64,000 bases of DNA from Clostridiales bacterium (GCA_015056255.1 SVGP01000014.1:1-64000), one strand, 5' to 3'; shown: positions 33,143 through 43,238, counted from the first letter of the stretch. Translations and numbers: made by a program. Notes: generated by a model from the sequence alone, not told the origin.

Positions 33143-34240
33143 ATGAAACTTGGCGTTGTAGGTCTTCCGAACGTCGGAAAAAGCACGCTGTTTAATGCCA
33201 TCACCTGTGCAGGCGCGCAGGCAGCCAACTACCCCTTCTGCACCATCGAGCCGAACAACGGCGTAGTCGCGGTGCCAGACGCGAGACTGGATGTGCTCAG
33301 CGAGATGTATCATCCCGAAAAGTACACTCCCGCCGTGCTTGAATTCGTCGACATCGCAGGTCTTGTCAAGGGCGCAAGCCGCGGAGAAGGATTGGGCAAC
33401 AAATTCTTAAGCCACATCAGAGAAGTGGATGCGATCGTTCACGTCGTAAGATGCTTTGAGGATGAAAACGTCATCCATGTAGACGGAAGCGTTGATCCCG
33501 CGCGCGACATCGAGACCATCGAGACCGAACTCGTGCTGGCCGACATCGAAACCGTCACCAAGCGCCTTGAAAAAGCCCAGCATCTGATGAAAAACGGCGA
33601 AAAGAAGTACGCGGAGGAAGTTGAAACCGCGAAAATCCTTCTTGAGCACATGAACGATTTAAAATCCGCCCGCACCGCGCCCCTCACCAAGGAGCAGAAG
33701 GAAATCGCGGACGGCTGGTTCTTAATCACCATGAAAAAGGTGGTCTACGCCGCCAATATCTCTGAAAACGACGTGGGCGACGGCGCGGAAGACCTTGAAA
33801 TGGTCAAAAAAGTAAAGGAAATCGCTGCAAAGGAAGACAGTCAGGTGCTCGTCATCTGCGCCAAGGTTGAAGAGGAAATCGCCCAGCTCGACAAGGAAGA
33901 AAAGGAAATGTTCTTGGAGGAAATGGGCATCGGCAAAAGCGGTCTTGACCGCCTTGTCAACATCGGCTACGATCTTTTAGGACTCATCTCCTACCTAACC
34001 GCCGGCCCCAAGGAGGTTCGCGCCTGGACGATCGAGCGCGGCACCAAAGCCCCGCAGGCGGCGGGCAAAATCCATTCCGACTTTGAAAAGGGCTTTATCA
34101 GAGCCGAAATCGTCTCCTACGACGACCTCGTTCGCGAAGGCAGCATGAATGCCTGCAAGGAAAAGGGCCTCGTCCGTTCCGAAGGCAAGGAATACGTCAT
34201 GCAGGACGGCGACGTAACGCTGTTCAGGTTCAACGTATGA
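33143..34240 (+). CDS. ychF: Ribosome-binding ATPase YchF (OLA1 type)
   Basis: This Obg-family protein has [21 protein letters not shown], the [11 protein letters not shown] switch region and [10 protein letters not shown]. It has NxxE in place of NKxD, giving ATP preference, and a C-terminal TGS domain ([23 protein letters not shown]). The family regulates translation and stress responses. At 365 residues it is normal. Its stop overlaps the start of the U32 gene (ATGA). Confidence 0.97.
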   Translation: MKLGVVGLPNVGKSTLFNAITCAGAQAANYPFCTIEPNNGVVAVPDARLDVLSEMYHPEKYTPAVLEFVDIAGLVKGASRGEGLGNKFLSHIREVDAIVHVVRCFEDENVIHVDGSVDPARDIETIETELVLADIETVTKRLEKAQHLMKNGEKKYAEEVETAKILLEHMNDLKSARTAPLTKEQKEIADGWFLITMKKVVYAANISENDVGDGAEDLEMVKKVKEIAAKEDSQVLVICAKVEEEIAQLDKEEKEMFLEEMGIGKSGLDRLVNIGYDLLGLISYLTAGPKEVRAWTIERGTKAPQAAGKIHSDFEKGFIRAEIVSYDDLVREGSMNACKEKGLVRSEGKEYVMQDGDVTLFRFNV

Positions 34241-35427
34241 GCGGATTCAAAAACTTAGAGCTGCTCGCGCCTGGCGGCAGCATGGAAAGCCTGATCGCCG
34301 CCGCCCGCTACGGCGCGGACGCTGTTTATATCGGCGGCCCCCTCCTTCAGCTTCGCGCGGGACAAACGGCCTTTACGATGGAGGACATCCAAAAAGCGGC
34401 GGAGCATATGCATTCTCTAAACAAAAAGCTCTATGTCGCCGCCAACGCGTTTACCTATCCCAATGAAATTTCATCCATCGTCGACTACGCAAAAAACCTT
34501 AAAGACGCAAACGTCGACGCAATGATCGTAAGCGATATGGGCTCGATCCGCGCCATCAAGCGCGAATGCCCGAATATGGAAGTGCACGTTTCCACCCAGG
34601 CCAACTGCACCAACCACGAATCCGCAACTGCCTATTACGAAATGGGCGCGTCGAGAGTCGTGCTCGCCCGAGAGCTTTCGATAGACCAGATCGCAGAGCT
34701 TCGCGCAAAAACGCCCAAGGATCTGGAGCTTGAAGCCTTTATTCACGGCGCAATGTGCATGGCTTATTCGGGAAGATGCTTAATTTCTTCCTACTTAACC
34801 GGAAGAAGCGCAAACAGAGGCGGCTGCGCGCAGAGCTGCCGCTGGACCTTCGCCCTCACTGAGGAAAAGCGCCCCGGCCAGTATTTCCCCGTGGAAGAGG
34901 ACGAAAAGGGCGTGACCATTTTGTCCTCCTACGACTTAAACGCCATGGAGCTGATCGGCGAAATTCAGAAAGCAGGCGTTATGAGCCTTAAAATCGAGGG
35001 CAGAATGAAAACCGCCTACTACGTGGCCAGCGTCGTAAACGCCTACAGAATGTATCTGGACGGCGCAGACTTAGAAACCTGCCTTAAAGAGCTCGAATGC
35101 GTAAGCCATCGTCCCTACTCCACCGGCTTTTACAAGGGCGAAATCATCACCGAGAAAAACGCCCCTGCAAGCTACCTGCACGACAAGGAATATGCAGGCC
35201 CGGTGCTTGAACGCATGGGCGACAGAATCTTGGTCGAAGTCAAAAACAAAATCGTCGAGGGCGAACAGATCGAGTGCGTCTCCCCCGGAAAATTGGGCCT
35301 TTCCTTCACGGCGCAGGATATGAAAAACATGGACGGCGAATCCATTCAGTCCGCTCCCATGCCCGGCATGCGCTTCACTATGCCCGCACCCATTGGCATC
35401 GAAAAGGGCGACTATTTAAGAAGATAA
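34237..35427 (+). CDS. Peptidase U32 family protein (TrhP/YegQ-like)
   Basis: It begins LELLAPGGSMESLIAAARYGADAVYIGG and has the U32 signature EAFIHGAMCMAYSGRCLISSYLTGR with the Cys set GGCAQSCRW that likely binds iron-sulfur. Relatives TrhP and RlhA hydroxylate RNA, using prephenate for tRNA U34 hydroxylation, rather than cutting proteins. TrhP is the best guess in Bacillota but cannot be proven here. Length is 396. Translation is coupled to ychF by a 4-base overlap. Confidence 0.9.
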   Translation: MSGFKNLELLAPGGSMESLIAAARYGADAVYIGGPLLQLRAGQTAFTMEDIQKAAEHMHSLNKKLYVAANAFTYPNEISSIVDYAKNLKDANVDAMIVSDMGSIRAIKRECPNMEVHVSTQANCTNHESATAYYEMGASRVVLARELSIDQIAELRAKTPKDLELEAFIHGAMCMAYSGRCLISSYLTGRSANRGGCAQSCRWTFALTEEKRPGQYFPVEEDEKGVTILSSYDLNAMELIGEIQKAGVMSLKIEGRMKTAYYVASVVNAYRMYLDGADLETCLKELECVSHRPYSTGFYKGEIITEKNAPASYLHDKEYAGPVLERMGDRILVEVKNKIVEGEQIECVSPGKLGLSFTAQDMKNMDGESIQSAPMPGMRFTMPAPIGIEKGDYLRR

Positions 35428-35535
35428 ACATGAATGGCAGCCAGGAAACTGACTGCTACTCATTTAATATGGCTCCCTCCGGGAGGAAAACTCAAAATGT
35501 TTCCGACCAATTACGCCTGTGAAAGGAAAATCCCC

Positions 35536-36039
35536 ATGAAAACCCTTTTATTAATCGGCGGCACAATGGGCGTCGGCAAAACCACGACCGGAAAAATTCT
35601 GAAAAAGAAGCTTCCAAACGCCGTATACCTGGACGGCGACTGGTGCTGGGATGCGGATCCGTTTGTTGTGACGGAGGAAACCAAAGAGATGGTGATTTCA
35701 AACATCGCTTTTCTTCTGAATCGTTTTCTCGCTGCAACTGTCTACGAAAACATTGTTTTCACATGGGTCATGCACGAAAAGGCCATTATCGACGATATCC
35801 TTTCGCGTCTGAATACCGAAAACGCCCGTGTTTTCACCTTTTCCCTTATAGCTGATGAAACCGCCCTCATAAAAAGGCTGGAATCGGACGTAAGCGCGGG
35901 CATCCGCACAGGAGACGTGATTGAAAGAAGCGTAAAGCGAATTCCGCTTTACTATGCTCTTGACACCATAAAGATCGATACCACTCATAAAACCGCCGAA
36001 CAGGCGGCGGATGAGATTTTTGAAAGAATCTCGCACTGA
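35536..36039 (+). CDS. P-loop kinase-like ATPase (AAA_33 type)
   Basis: The N-terminus MKTLLLIGGTMGVGKTTTGKIL is a P-loop, followed by LDGDWCWDADPF (acceptor-binding Asp) and a C-terminal lid and helix typical of small-molecule kinases. Its 167 residues resemble nucleotide kinases or antibiotic phosphotransferase-like proteins of unknown substrate. The frame is open further upstream, but AAAGGA lies before this ATG. A hairpin terminator follows within 10 bases. Confidence 0.72.
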   Translation: MKTLLLIGGTMGVGKTTTGKILKKKLPNAVYLDGDWCWDADPFVVTEETKEMVISNIAFLLNRFLAATVYENIVFTWVMHEKAIIDDILSRLNTENARVFTFSLIADETALIKRLESDVSAGIRTGDVIERSVKRIPLYYALDTIKIDTTHKTAEQAADEIFERISH

Positions 36040-36048
36040 TCAAATGAA

Positions 36049-36096
36049 AAAAATCCCGCCGGAGCAAATTTTCCGATTGCTCCGGCGGGATTTTTA
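36049..36096. terminator. Bidirectional terminator between kinase-like gene and mannosidase
   Basis: AAATCCCGCCGGAGCAA pairs with TTGCTCCGGCGGGATTT, with A- and T-runs on either side. Confidence 0.9.
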
Positions 36097-36100
36097 TGTT

Positions 36101-39100
36101 TTATACCAGGCGGATGGTTACGATTTCGTATGGCTTCATAGTGAGGGTGAGCTTGTCGCCTTCGAATGTGGCTTCGTTTTCGTCGTCTTCCATTAAGGAG
36201 GTGAAGACGGCCTTTTCGAAGGGTGCTTTTACGGTCAGATTTACGTTTGTGCGCTTTCCGAAGCACTCGTACATTCTGAGGATCACGCCTTCTCCGTGCA
36301 GCGCGCCCTTGACCGTTTCGATCATGACGTTTTCCTGATCGACGGAGGCGAAGGTATCGGCGACGGAGGCGTTTTCGCCGCCGGAGGCCTTTTCGCTTTC
36401 TACGGGAATGTTCATCTCGTAGGCGGCTCTCGGGGTGTTGGCCGTGCGCCAGTCGCCCGCGTGGGGGTAGATGGCGTAGGTGAATTCGTGCTCTTCCTGA
36501 TCCGCCGTCGGGTCGGGATCGGTGGCGGATTTGACGAGGGTGAGTGCGACGCCGTTTTCGTCGACCGAGTAGCCGTACTTGCAGTCGTTCATGATGGAAA
36601 CGCCGTAGCCGGGCTCGCTGACGTCGGCCCACTTGTGGGCGCAGACTTCAAAGCGGGCAACATCCCAGGAGGTGTTTTTGTGGGTTGCACGCTTGACGTT
36701 GCCGTACTGGATGTCAAACTGCGCATCGTTGTAGAAAACATCCACCGGGAAGTGAGCCTTTAACAGGCCGTGGGGTTCCTTCCAGTCGATGTGGGTCTTG
36801 AAGTCGATCTTTTTAAGGTCGGCATAGAAGATCACGTCCTGGGTGATGGTGCTCATGGAGGTTAAATACTTCATGCGAACGATAGATACCACGGGGCCTT
36901 CCGCGATCTTTTCGACCGAAACGAGCTTGTCCATGTCCCAACACTTTTCGTCGTAATAGATGTTGATGTCCCAAGCGTCGTAGTTGTGGGGACGGTTTTC
37001 GTAGTGAACGATCTTGTTGAGCGCCTCGCCCTTTCTTACGACCTCGCGGCCGTTTTCCTTGTCGAAGAGGCTTACGATATCGCCCATATCGTTGAACGCA
37101 CCCTTGAAGAACGGGGTTTCAAAGCACTTTTCGCATGCGTGTACGCGCGCGGGGGCTTCTTCTGCGTATACATACCACATGTGGGTTGCGCCCATTGGCG
37201 CAAGGCCCTTTACGAAGGAAACGCACTTGCCTTCGACTCTCTGAACCGGGAAAACATCGCCCTTGGCGTTTTTAAGGTGCGTAACGCCCTCGGGCGCGTC
37301 GAACCAGACGACGTCGTTTCTCTCGTGGGAGAGGGAGTTAAAGAATACCTGATTGCCCGCGGCATCCTTCATGAGGGCGTCCATCGCCTGCATGCGAAGC
37401 TTTCCTACGCGCTTAAAGAGATCTGCGTAGGTTTCGTTGGAATCGGTATAGACCTTGTGGATGGAGGAGCCGGGCAGGATGTCGTGGAACTGAAGGGTTA
37501 GCATGCTGCGCCAGATTTCGCGAAGCTCGTCCTGGGGATAGGAAACGCCCTTCTTTTCGGCGAGCGTGAGCCAGAATTCAACGTCGCGCAGCGCGATTTC
37601 AAGCTTACGGTTATTTTTCTTGTTTCTGCCCTGAGAGGTGTAGGTGCCTCTGTGGTATTCAAGATAGAGTTCGCCCGACCACTTGGGCAGGTTCTTTTTG
37701 CCCTCCACGCGCTTTTCGAGCTGCTCAAAGAAGTCGCGGGAGAAGGTCTGCTTAACAGCCGGCATCTGGGCCACGGGAGACTTCATGCGGCGGGCGTTTT
37801 CGATCATGGCTTCGGTGGTTCCGCCGCCGCCATCGCCAAAGCCGTAGGACATGATGTAGTGGTTGTCAACGCCCTTCTGCTGGAAGCGCTGCCAGCCGCC
37901 CTTGACCTGACTGGGGTTAAGCATGGAGTTATAGGTGGTAAAGTAGGCAAGGTCGGTGTTCGCGTCGCCGCCGAAATCGCGGGAGGGGGTGAAATGGGTG
38001 AGCACTTCGCTTCCGTCGATGCCCTTCCACATGAAGGTGTCGTAGGGCGAGAGGTTGAATTCGCTCCAGGAGAGCTTGGAGGTTAAGAAGTAATCGATTT
38101 TGCTCTTTTTGAGAATCTGGGGAAGCGCGGCGGAATAGCCGAATACGTCGGGCAGCCACAGGACCTTACTTCTCTTTCCAAATTCGGTCTCGAAAAATTC
38201 GTTTCCATAGAGGAACTGGCGAACGAGGGCTTCGCCGCCGGATAAGTTGCAGTCGGCTTCGACCCACATGCCGCCTTCGGGCTCCCACTGGCCGCGCTTG
38301 ACGGCTTCCTTGATGCGCTCAAAGACCTCGGGGGCTTCTTCCTTTACAAACTGATACAGCTGCGGCTGGGAGGACATGAATTTGAAATCGGGATACAGCT
38401 CCATGAGCTTGAGCATCGTGGAAAAGGATCGAACGGCCTTATGACGCGTCTGATAGATATCCCACAGCCAAGCAACGTCGATATGCGTGTGTCCGATGGC
38501 GTCGGCAATGGCCTCGGGCTCGACGTTTTCAAGGGGCTTATAATAGTTTTCGCTCATAAAATCGCGCGCGGCCTGGATGGAAGCGTGGAAAGCGTCTGAG
38601 AAAGGCACGCGAAGATCTAAAAGGTTGATCGCGTCGCTCAGCGTACGGAGCGTAAGCTCTCTGTCGCGGTTTCCGTCGGGCAGCATGAGCGCGGCCTGAT
38701 GCGGAACGGAGAAGTCGTAATAAAGCTGCTGAACGTCGTCCATCACGTCGATTACGCTTAAGCTCATGCGTGCAAGCTTGATGCCCGCCGCGCCGTTTGC
38801 GCCCAGGTGATACGCCTGCATGAATACCTCAAACGTTTCGCCGGGAACGGCGGTTTTCTGAAGGACGAGCTCGGTGTGGCGGGTGTCAAAGGCCTGTTCG
38901 ATCTTGCCGTTAATCCAGACAACCACCTGAGGGTGTGTAGCTTCCCACTCGCCTTCCATACCGGTGAGCATGGAAAGACGAACTTGTCCCCTGTAATCCT
39001 CCGGCACCTTTACGGTGAAGCGGAAGTCGTACCAGTTGTCGCCCTGCTTCTGGGCCCAGAGTCCGCCGTTTTCAAACGGGACAAAATCCTTGGAATCGCG

Positions 39101-39205
39101 CGGGGCGATTTCTACGTTTTCGATCATGGTGCGCTTGCGGATGCGAAGACCTCTAAGGTCAGAGATGATCTTGCGAACGCGTGCGTCCAGCTGATGAAGC
39201 TGCAT
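36101..39205 (-). CDS. Alpha-mannosidase, glycoside hydrolase family 38
   Basis: Of 1034 residues. After an N-terminal beta domain, the GH38 catalytic domain starts near 235 with HTHIDVAWLWDIYQTRHKAVRSF (zinc His and Asp), then QPQLYQFVK, and the nucleophile Asp in LWLPDVFGYSAALPQILK. A linking helical bundle and C-terminal beta-sandwich domains follow. No signal peptide is seen, so it probably trims imported mannosides or N-glycan fragments in the cytosol. It has no transporter or regulator nearby and appears to be transcribed after dapF, 28 bases away on the same strand. Confidence 0.95.
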   Translation of the reverse strand: MQLHQLDARVRKIISDLRGLRIRKRTMIENVEIAPRDSKDFVPFENGGLWAQKQGDNWYDFRFTVKVPEDYRGQVRLSMLTGMEGEWEATHPQVVVWINGKIEQAFDTRHTELVLQKTAVPGETFEVFMQAYHLGANGAAGIKLARMSLSVIDVMDDVQQLYYDFSVPHQAALMLPDGNRDRELTLRTLSDAINLLDLRVPFSDAFHASIQAARDFMSENYYKPLENVEPEAIADAIGHTHIDVAWLWDIYQTRHKAVRSFSTMLKLMELYPDFKFMSSQPQLYQFVKEEAPEVFERIKEAVKRGQWEPEGGMWVEADCNLSGGEALVRQFLYGNEFFETEFGKRSKVLWLPDVFGYSAALPQILKKSKIDYFLTSKLSWSEFNLSPYDTFMWKGIDGSEVLTHFTPSRDFGGDANTDLAYFTTYNSMLNPSQVKGGWQRFQQKGVDNHYIMSYGFGDGGGGTTEAMIENARRMKSPVAQMPAVKQTFSRDFFEQLEKRVEGKKNLPKWSGELYLEYHRGTYTSQGRNKKNNRKLEIALRDVEFWLTLAEKKGVSYPQDELREIWRSMLTLQFHDILPGSSIHKVYTDSNETYADLFKRVGKLRMQAMDALMKDAAGNQVFFNSLSHERNDVVWFDAPEGVTHLKNAKGDVFPVQRVEGKCVSFVKGLAPMGATHMWYVYAEEAPARVHACEKCFETPFFKGAFNDMGDIVSLFDKENGREVVRKGEALNKIVHYENRPHNYDAWDINIYYDEKCWDMDKLVSVEKIAEGPVVSIVRMKYLTSMSTITQDVIFYADLKKIDFKTHIDWKEPHGLLKAHFPVDVFYNDAQFDIQYGNVKRATHKNTSWDVARFEVCAHKWADVSEPGYGVSIMNDCKYGYSVDENGVALTLVKSATDPDPTADQEEHEFTYAIYPHAGDWRTANTPRAAYEMNIPVESEKASGGENASVADTFASVDQENVMIETVKGALHGEGVILRMYECFGKRTNVNLTVKAPFEKAVFTSLMEDDENEATFEGDKLTLTMKPYEIVTIRLV

Positions 39206-39232
39206 GTGTTCATTCTCCTTTATATTAATATT

Positions 39233-40045
39233 TTAAATGTGATTTGGTTTCCAGATGCCAGTAAAACTGATCTCCGCAGGCCCGGTCATAAACACGCTGC
39301 CTGAAGAAAGCCATTCAATAAACAGATCGCCGCCGGGCAGGGAAACGGTTGCGGCTCTGCTGCACGCGCCCGCATGCGCTGCGGCGACCAACGTCGCGCA
39401 AGCGCCGCTTCCGCAGGCCATGGTGGGGCCGCTTCCGCGCTCCCAGATGCGGGTTTTCAGGTGCGTGGAATCAATGACCTCTAAAAACGACGCGTTCACG
39501 GGCGTTGCAAACGCGGAATTCGTCTCCGCAAACGGGCCGTCCGAATAAAACTGCGCGTCGTTTTTCTGCGGCCTGTCCAGCGTCACCGCGTGGAAATTGC
39601 CAAGGCTCAGATAGGTAAAATCCGCTTTTCTTCCGTCCGGGAATACGATGGACTTTTTATTGGGGTCAATCACGGGAACGCCCATGTCCACCCGCGCGCC
39701 CGTGGCAACGCCGCCTTCGATCACCATTTCAAGCTCTCTCATGCCGCCGCCCGTCATAATGCGCATTTTTTCTTTCTTACAAAGCCCGGAATCGTAAAGG
39801 TATTTTCCAACGCAGCGGATGCCGTTTCCGCACATGTTGCCTTCGCTTCCGTCTTTGTTGAAAATGCGCATTCTGGCGTCCGCGCCCTCCTCGGGCAGAA
39901 TCAGAATCAGTCCGTCCGACCCGACGCCCGTATGGGGCATCGAAATCTCCGTCGATAGCGCACTGGGATCAATCGGCGCAGGATTTTTAAAACAGTCCAC
40001 ATACACATAATCGTTTCCGATGCCGTGCATCTTGATAAATTCCAT
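39233..40045 (-). CDS. dapF: Diaminopimelate epimerase
   Basis: It interconverts LL- and meso-diaminopimelate for lysine and peptidoglycan. Both catalytic cysteines are seen in EGNMCGNGIRCVGKYLYD and TMACGSGACATLVAA, and the start FIKMHGIGNDYVYVD is canonical. Of 270 residues, normal. AGGAG precedes the ATG. No other lysine pathway gene is near. Confidence 0.96.
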   Translation of the reverse strand: MEFIKMHGIGNDYVYVDCFKNPAPIDPSALSTEISMPHTGVGSDGLILILPEEGADARMRIFNKDGSEGNMCGNGIRCVGKYLYDSGLCKKEKMRIMTGGGMRELEMVIEGGVATGARVDMGVPVIDPNKKSIVFPDGRKADFTYLSLGNFHAVTLDRPQKNDAQFYSDGPFAETNSAFATPVNASFLEVIDSTHLKTRIWERGSGPTMACGSGACATLVAAAHAGACSRAATVSLPGGDLFIEWLSSGSVFMTGPAEISFTGIWKPNHI

Positions 40046-40287
40046 ATTTTTCTCCTTAAAAAATTTCTGCTTCCATTATAACGTTATTAGCCGCATTCGG
40101 TCAATGGGGAGATGAAATTTTGCCAATTAAATCGAAAAAATCGGCGGAAATATCGCTTAAGCATTGCGAAAGAGGTGTTTTTATGGTTTAATGAAATAAA
40201 AGTGATTGTCATACGAGAAAACAGCAAATAATACCGTTGGATATAGTGTTTTTTGATTGGGCTGTTTCAGCAGGCGGAGGGATTTTA

Positions 40288-41298
40288 ATGTTAATGAACA
40301 GCAATGAATATTTGGATTTTGTTCAGATGATCAAACAGGAAATCCAGTGTGCGCAATACAAATCTGCGCTGAATGTCAATAAGGAAATGATCATGCTCTA
40401 TCACTCAATTGGCCGCATGATCAATGAACGTAAATCCTGGGGCAACAAATTTATTGAAAATCTTGCTGCTGATATAAGGCTCTCCTTCCCCGAAGCAAAG
40501 GGATATTCTGTCAGAAATCTAAAATATATGGCAAAGTTTGCCGCCACATATGAGAATGAGGAATTTGTGCAACGGGCTGTTGCACAAATTCCGTGGGGGC
40601 ATACAGTAGTTCTTCTGGATAAAATATCGGATAGTGTGATTCGCGACTGGTATGTGAAAAAGACCATCGAAAACGGATGGACCCGTAATGTTCTTATTCA
40701 TCAAATCGAAAGCGGGCTTTATCACAGGCAGGCCGTTGCGGATAAAATCAATAACTTTGAGAATCGGCTTCCTGCTCCGCAAAGCGAACTTGCTGTTCAG
40801 ACGATGAAGGATCCATACATCTTTGACTTCATACCATTCAAGGAAGATATGATGGAAAGAGATATTGAACAGGCGCTTGTAAAAGATATAACCAAGCTCC
40901 TATTGGAGTTGGGCACCGGTTTTGCTTTTCTCGGAAATCAGTATCATCTGAATGTAGGCGGAGACGATTTTTACATCGATCTTTTGTTTTACAACCTCAA
41001 TCTGAGATGTTATGTCGTTATTGAATTGAAAATGGGTGAATTTAAGCCCGATTATGCTGGACAACTGAACTTTTATCTATCTGCCGTGGACAGCATATTG
41101 AAATCAGAACAGGATAATCCTACAATTGGTCTTCTGCTTTGCAAAAGCAAAAACAACCTTGTTGCAGAATATACACTAAAGGATATGTCCAAGCCCATTG
41201 GCGTGAGCGCATACAAAGTTACGAGCGATCTTCCTGAAAGCTTAAGCAAGCAGCTCCCGTCCATTGATGATATTCAAAAGCGAATAGCAAATGATTAA
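40288..41298 (+). CDS. DUF1016 / YhcG-type PDDEXK nuclease-like protein
   Basis: An N-terminal winged-helix-like DUF1016 region (MLYHSIGRMINERKSWGN, FPEAKGYSVRNLKYMAKFA, QIPWGHTVVLLDKI) is followed by a C-terminal PDDEXK fold with FYIDLLFYNLNLRCYVVIELKMGEFKPDYAGQL; the Asp, Glu and Lys are all present. Such proteins are frequent in defence islands and near restriction systems, but here it stands alone. It is more A/T-rich than its neighbours, a hint of transfer. The ATG chosen has GGAGGG 8 bases upstream; a TTG 17 codons earlier is less likely. Confidence 0.88.
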   Translation: MLMNSNEYLDFVQMIKQEIQCAQYKSALNVNKEMIMLYHSIGRMINERKSWGNKFIENLAADIRLSFPEAKGYSVRNLKYMAKFAATYENEEFVQRAVAQIPWGHTVVLLDKISDSVIRDWYVKKTIENGWTRNVLIHQIESGLYHRQAVADKINNFENRLPAPQSELAVQTMKDPYIFDFIPFKEDMMERDIEQALVKDITKLLLELGTGFAFLGNQYHLNVGGDDFYIDLLFYNLNLRCYVVIELKMGEFKPDYAGQLNFYLSAVDSILKSEQDNPTIGLLLCKSKNNLVAEYTLKDMSKPIGVSAYKVTSDLPESLSKQLPSIDDIQKRIAND

Positions 41299-41333
41299 GA
41301 ATCCACTATAAAAACATGATCAAGGAGAAACAC

Positions 41334-41690
41334 ATGCTCAAATACATCTGCTACCCAAAATGCACCACCTGCCAGAAAGCCCAGAAGTGGCTGGATAACA
41401 ACGGAATTTTATATGAGATGCGCGATATCAAAATGAATAACCCCACCCTTTCGGAGCTTACCCAGTGGTATAAAAAAAGCGCCCTTCCGCTCAAGAAGTT
41501 TTTTAACACCTCGGGTCTTCTTTATAAATCGCTTGATCTTAAAAACAAGCTGCCCGGGATGTCGGAGGAGGAAATGCTTTCGCTTCTTTCAACCGACGGC
41601 ATGCTGGTCAAGCGTCCGATAGTGGTAGGAGAAAATTTTGTGTTGGTTGGGTTTAAGGAAGATGAGTGGTCAAAGAAGGTTTTGAAATGA
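41334..41690 (+). CDS. ArsC/Spx-family thioredoxin-fold protein
   Basis: The 118 residues begin MLKYICYPKCTTCQKAQKWLD with a CxxC pair, then RDIKMNNPTLSEL and a late RPIVVGENFVLVGF. This is the ArsC/Spx/YffB group. The RP motif is kept but the arsenate-binding residues cannot be assigned, so a YffB-like redox role is as likely as arsenate reduction. AAGGAG lies before this ATG; an earlier in-frame ATG is less well placed. Confidence 0.87.
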   Translation: MLKYICYPKCTTCQKAQKWLDNNGILYEMRDIKMNNPTLSELTQWYKKSALPLKKFFNTSGLLYKSLDLKNKLPGMSEEEMLSLLSTDGMLVKRPIVVGENFVLVGFKEDEWSKKVLK

Positions 41691-42247
41691 TTTCGGACAC
41701 GATCAATGGAATTGAACTTCGTATGAACACCTCGCGCGACCTTTTTTCGCCTTCGGGGCTTGATCTGGGCACGCGGGCGATGCTGGAAACGCGGCCTGCT
41801 CAGGCGGGGGAAAGGGTTCTGGATCTTGGATGCGGCGCGGGCTGGGTCGGGATTTATGCTGCAAAGATTTCGGGCGGAGAAAACGTCGTCATGTGCGATG
41901 TGAGCGAAGGCGCGGTGGAATGTTCGAAGGAAAATGCTCAATTGAACGGCGTTTTTCCGAAAATCGTTCTGTCCGACGGTTTTCTAGGCCTTTCTGATAC
42001 CGGCTTTCATGTGATTTATTCCAATCCCCCCTATCAGACGGATTTCAAGATTGCAAAGCATTTTATCGAAAAGGGATTTAACCGCCTTGTACTCGGCGGC
42101 AAAATGGTGATGGTTGTAAAAAGACGCGCGTGGTATGAAAACAAGCTCAGGGCCATTTTCGGCGGGTGCAGGGTGTTTGAAAAATACGGTTACTTTGTGT
42201 TCATTGCCGAAAAACGATCGGCGTCGTATGCACCTAAGAAAAAGTGA
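41687..42247 (+). CDS. Class I SAM-dependent methyltransferase (RsmC-like)
   Basis: The SAM-binding motif is VLDLGCGAGWVGIYAA and the amino-methylating motif SNPPY is about 60 residues later. The N-terminal FSPSGLDLGTRAMLE is typical of RsmC-like small N-methyltransferases acting on rRNA guanine. It has 186 residues. The start overlaps the stop of the ArsC-like gene (ATGA), so they form one operon. Confidence 0.88.
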   Translation: MISDTINGIELRMNTSRDLFSPSGLDLGTRAMLETRPAQAGERVLDLGCGAGWVGIYAAKISGGENVVMCDVSEGAVECSKENAQLNGVFPKIVLSDGFLGLSDTGFHVIYSNPPYQTDFKIAKHFIEKGFNRLVLGGKMVMVVKRRAWYENKLRAIFGGCRVFEKYGYFVFIAEKRSASYAPKKK

Positions 42248-42294
42248 AGTTTCTTTCATTGCATAAATCGTCCCAAGAACAAGACAAATTTCCC

Positions 42295-42323
42295 TTGACG
42301 GCGGGAAAAAGGTTTAGTACACT
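42295..42323 (+). promoter_or_regulatory. Promoter of the sugar isomerase gene
   Basis: TTGACG and TACACT with a 17-base spacer, about 40 bases before the ATG. Confidence 0.6.
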
Positions 42324-42366
42324 AAAGACACGAAAAAATATATTTTTCCATAAGGAGGAACAAATC

Positions 42367-43188
42367 ATGAAAAAAGCGCTGATCGGTTATCAGATTTATT
42401 CCGCGCGCGAGGAAGCGGAGAAGGATCTTCCGGGCGTACTTAAGCATCTGAAGGAGCTGGGCTATGACGGCGTTGAGTTTGCCGGCATGTATAACTATAC
42501 CGCTGAGGAAATCAAAAAGGCATTGGACGATGCGGGCCTGATCGGCATTTCCGCGCACGTGCCGCTGGCAGTCATCGAGCAGGATATGTTCAAGACCATT
42601 TCCGACTACAAAACCATCGGCGTAAAATACATCGCCGTTCCCTATACGGACGACCTTTGCCGTCCCGGCGGCGAAAAATTTGCCGAGACCCTTGCCAATA
42701 TGTATAAATTCGGCCGCCTGTGCAAGGAAGCCGGCATCCAGCTTCTTTACCACAACCACGACTTTGAATTTGTGAAGATTTCCGGCATCTACGGCCTCGA
42801 CTTTATCTATCAGGCCATCGACGCATGCACCTTAAAGACCGAAATCGACACCTGCTGGGTAAAATACGCAGGCGAAGATCCGGCTGCCTATGTCCGCAAG
42901 TACGCGGGCCGCTGCCCGGTTGTGCATCTTAAGGACTATGTGGGCGTAAAGGGCGGCAAGAACCCCTACGCGCTCATCGGCATGGAGGACGATTCCGCCT
43001 CTCCCGACGAGATCGCCTTTGAATTCCGCCCGGTAGGACACGGCTGCCAGAACGTGCCCGCCATCGTGGAAGCCGGCCTTGAATCCGGCGCAGACTGGTT
43101 CATCGTCGAGCAGGACCTCTCCGTAGGCCGCCCGCCGCTGGAGGCTGCCAAGATGAGCATCGACTACTTAAAGTCCATCGGCATGTAA
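42367..43188 (+). CDS. Sugar phosphate isomerase/epimerase (xylose isomerase-like TIM barrel)
   Basis: This AP endonuclease 2 superfamily barrel has IGYQIYSAREEAEKDLPGVLKHL, a GYDGVEFAG strand, LLYHNHDFEF (metal His), a Glu in TEIDTCWVKYAGED, and HLKDYVG. Of 273 residues. Such enzymes isomerise or dehydrate sugars and inositols; the substrate is unknown. A convergent Gfo/Idh oxidoreductase next door is the typical partner in inositol or keto-sugar pathways. Earlier in-frame ATG lacks a ribosome site; AAGGAGG precedes this one. Confidence 0.9.
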   Translation: MKKALIGYQIYSAREEAEKDLPGVLKHLKELGYDGVEFAGMYNYTAEEIKKALDDAGLIGISAHVPLAVIEQDMFKTISDYKTIGVKYIAVPYTDDLCRPGGEKFAETLANMYKFGRLCKEAGIQLLYHNHDFEFVKISGIYGLDFIYQAIDACTLKTEIDTCWVKYAGEDPAAYVRKYAGRCPVVHLKDYVGVKGGKNPYALIGMEDDSASPDEIAFEFRPVGHGCQNVPAIVEAGLESGADWFIVEQDLSVGRPPLEAAKMSIDYLKSIGM

Positions 43189-43238
43189 GTTTGAAAGCTT
43201 TGAACGCAGCAAGCGTTTGAAAAATCAGGCTGATATAA

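Noticed and set aside
35985-36632. Arg/His-rich 215-residue frame on the minus strand
   Set aside because: It lies in another frame of the alpha-mannosidase gene, has a composition dominated by Arg and no family resemblance; it is a shadow of a GC-rich coding region.
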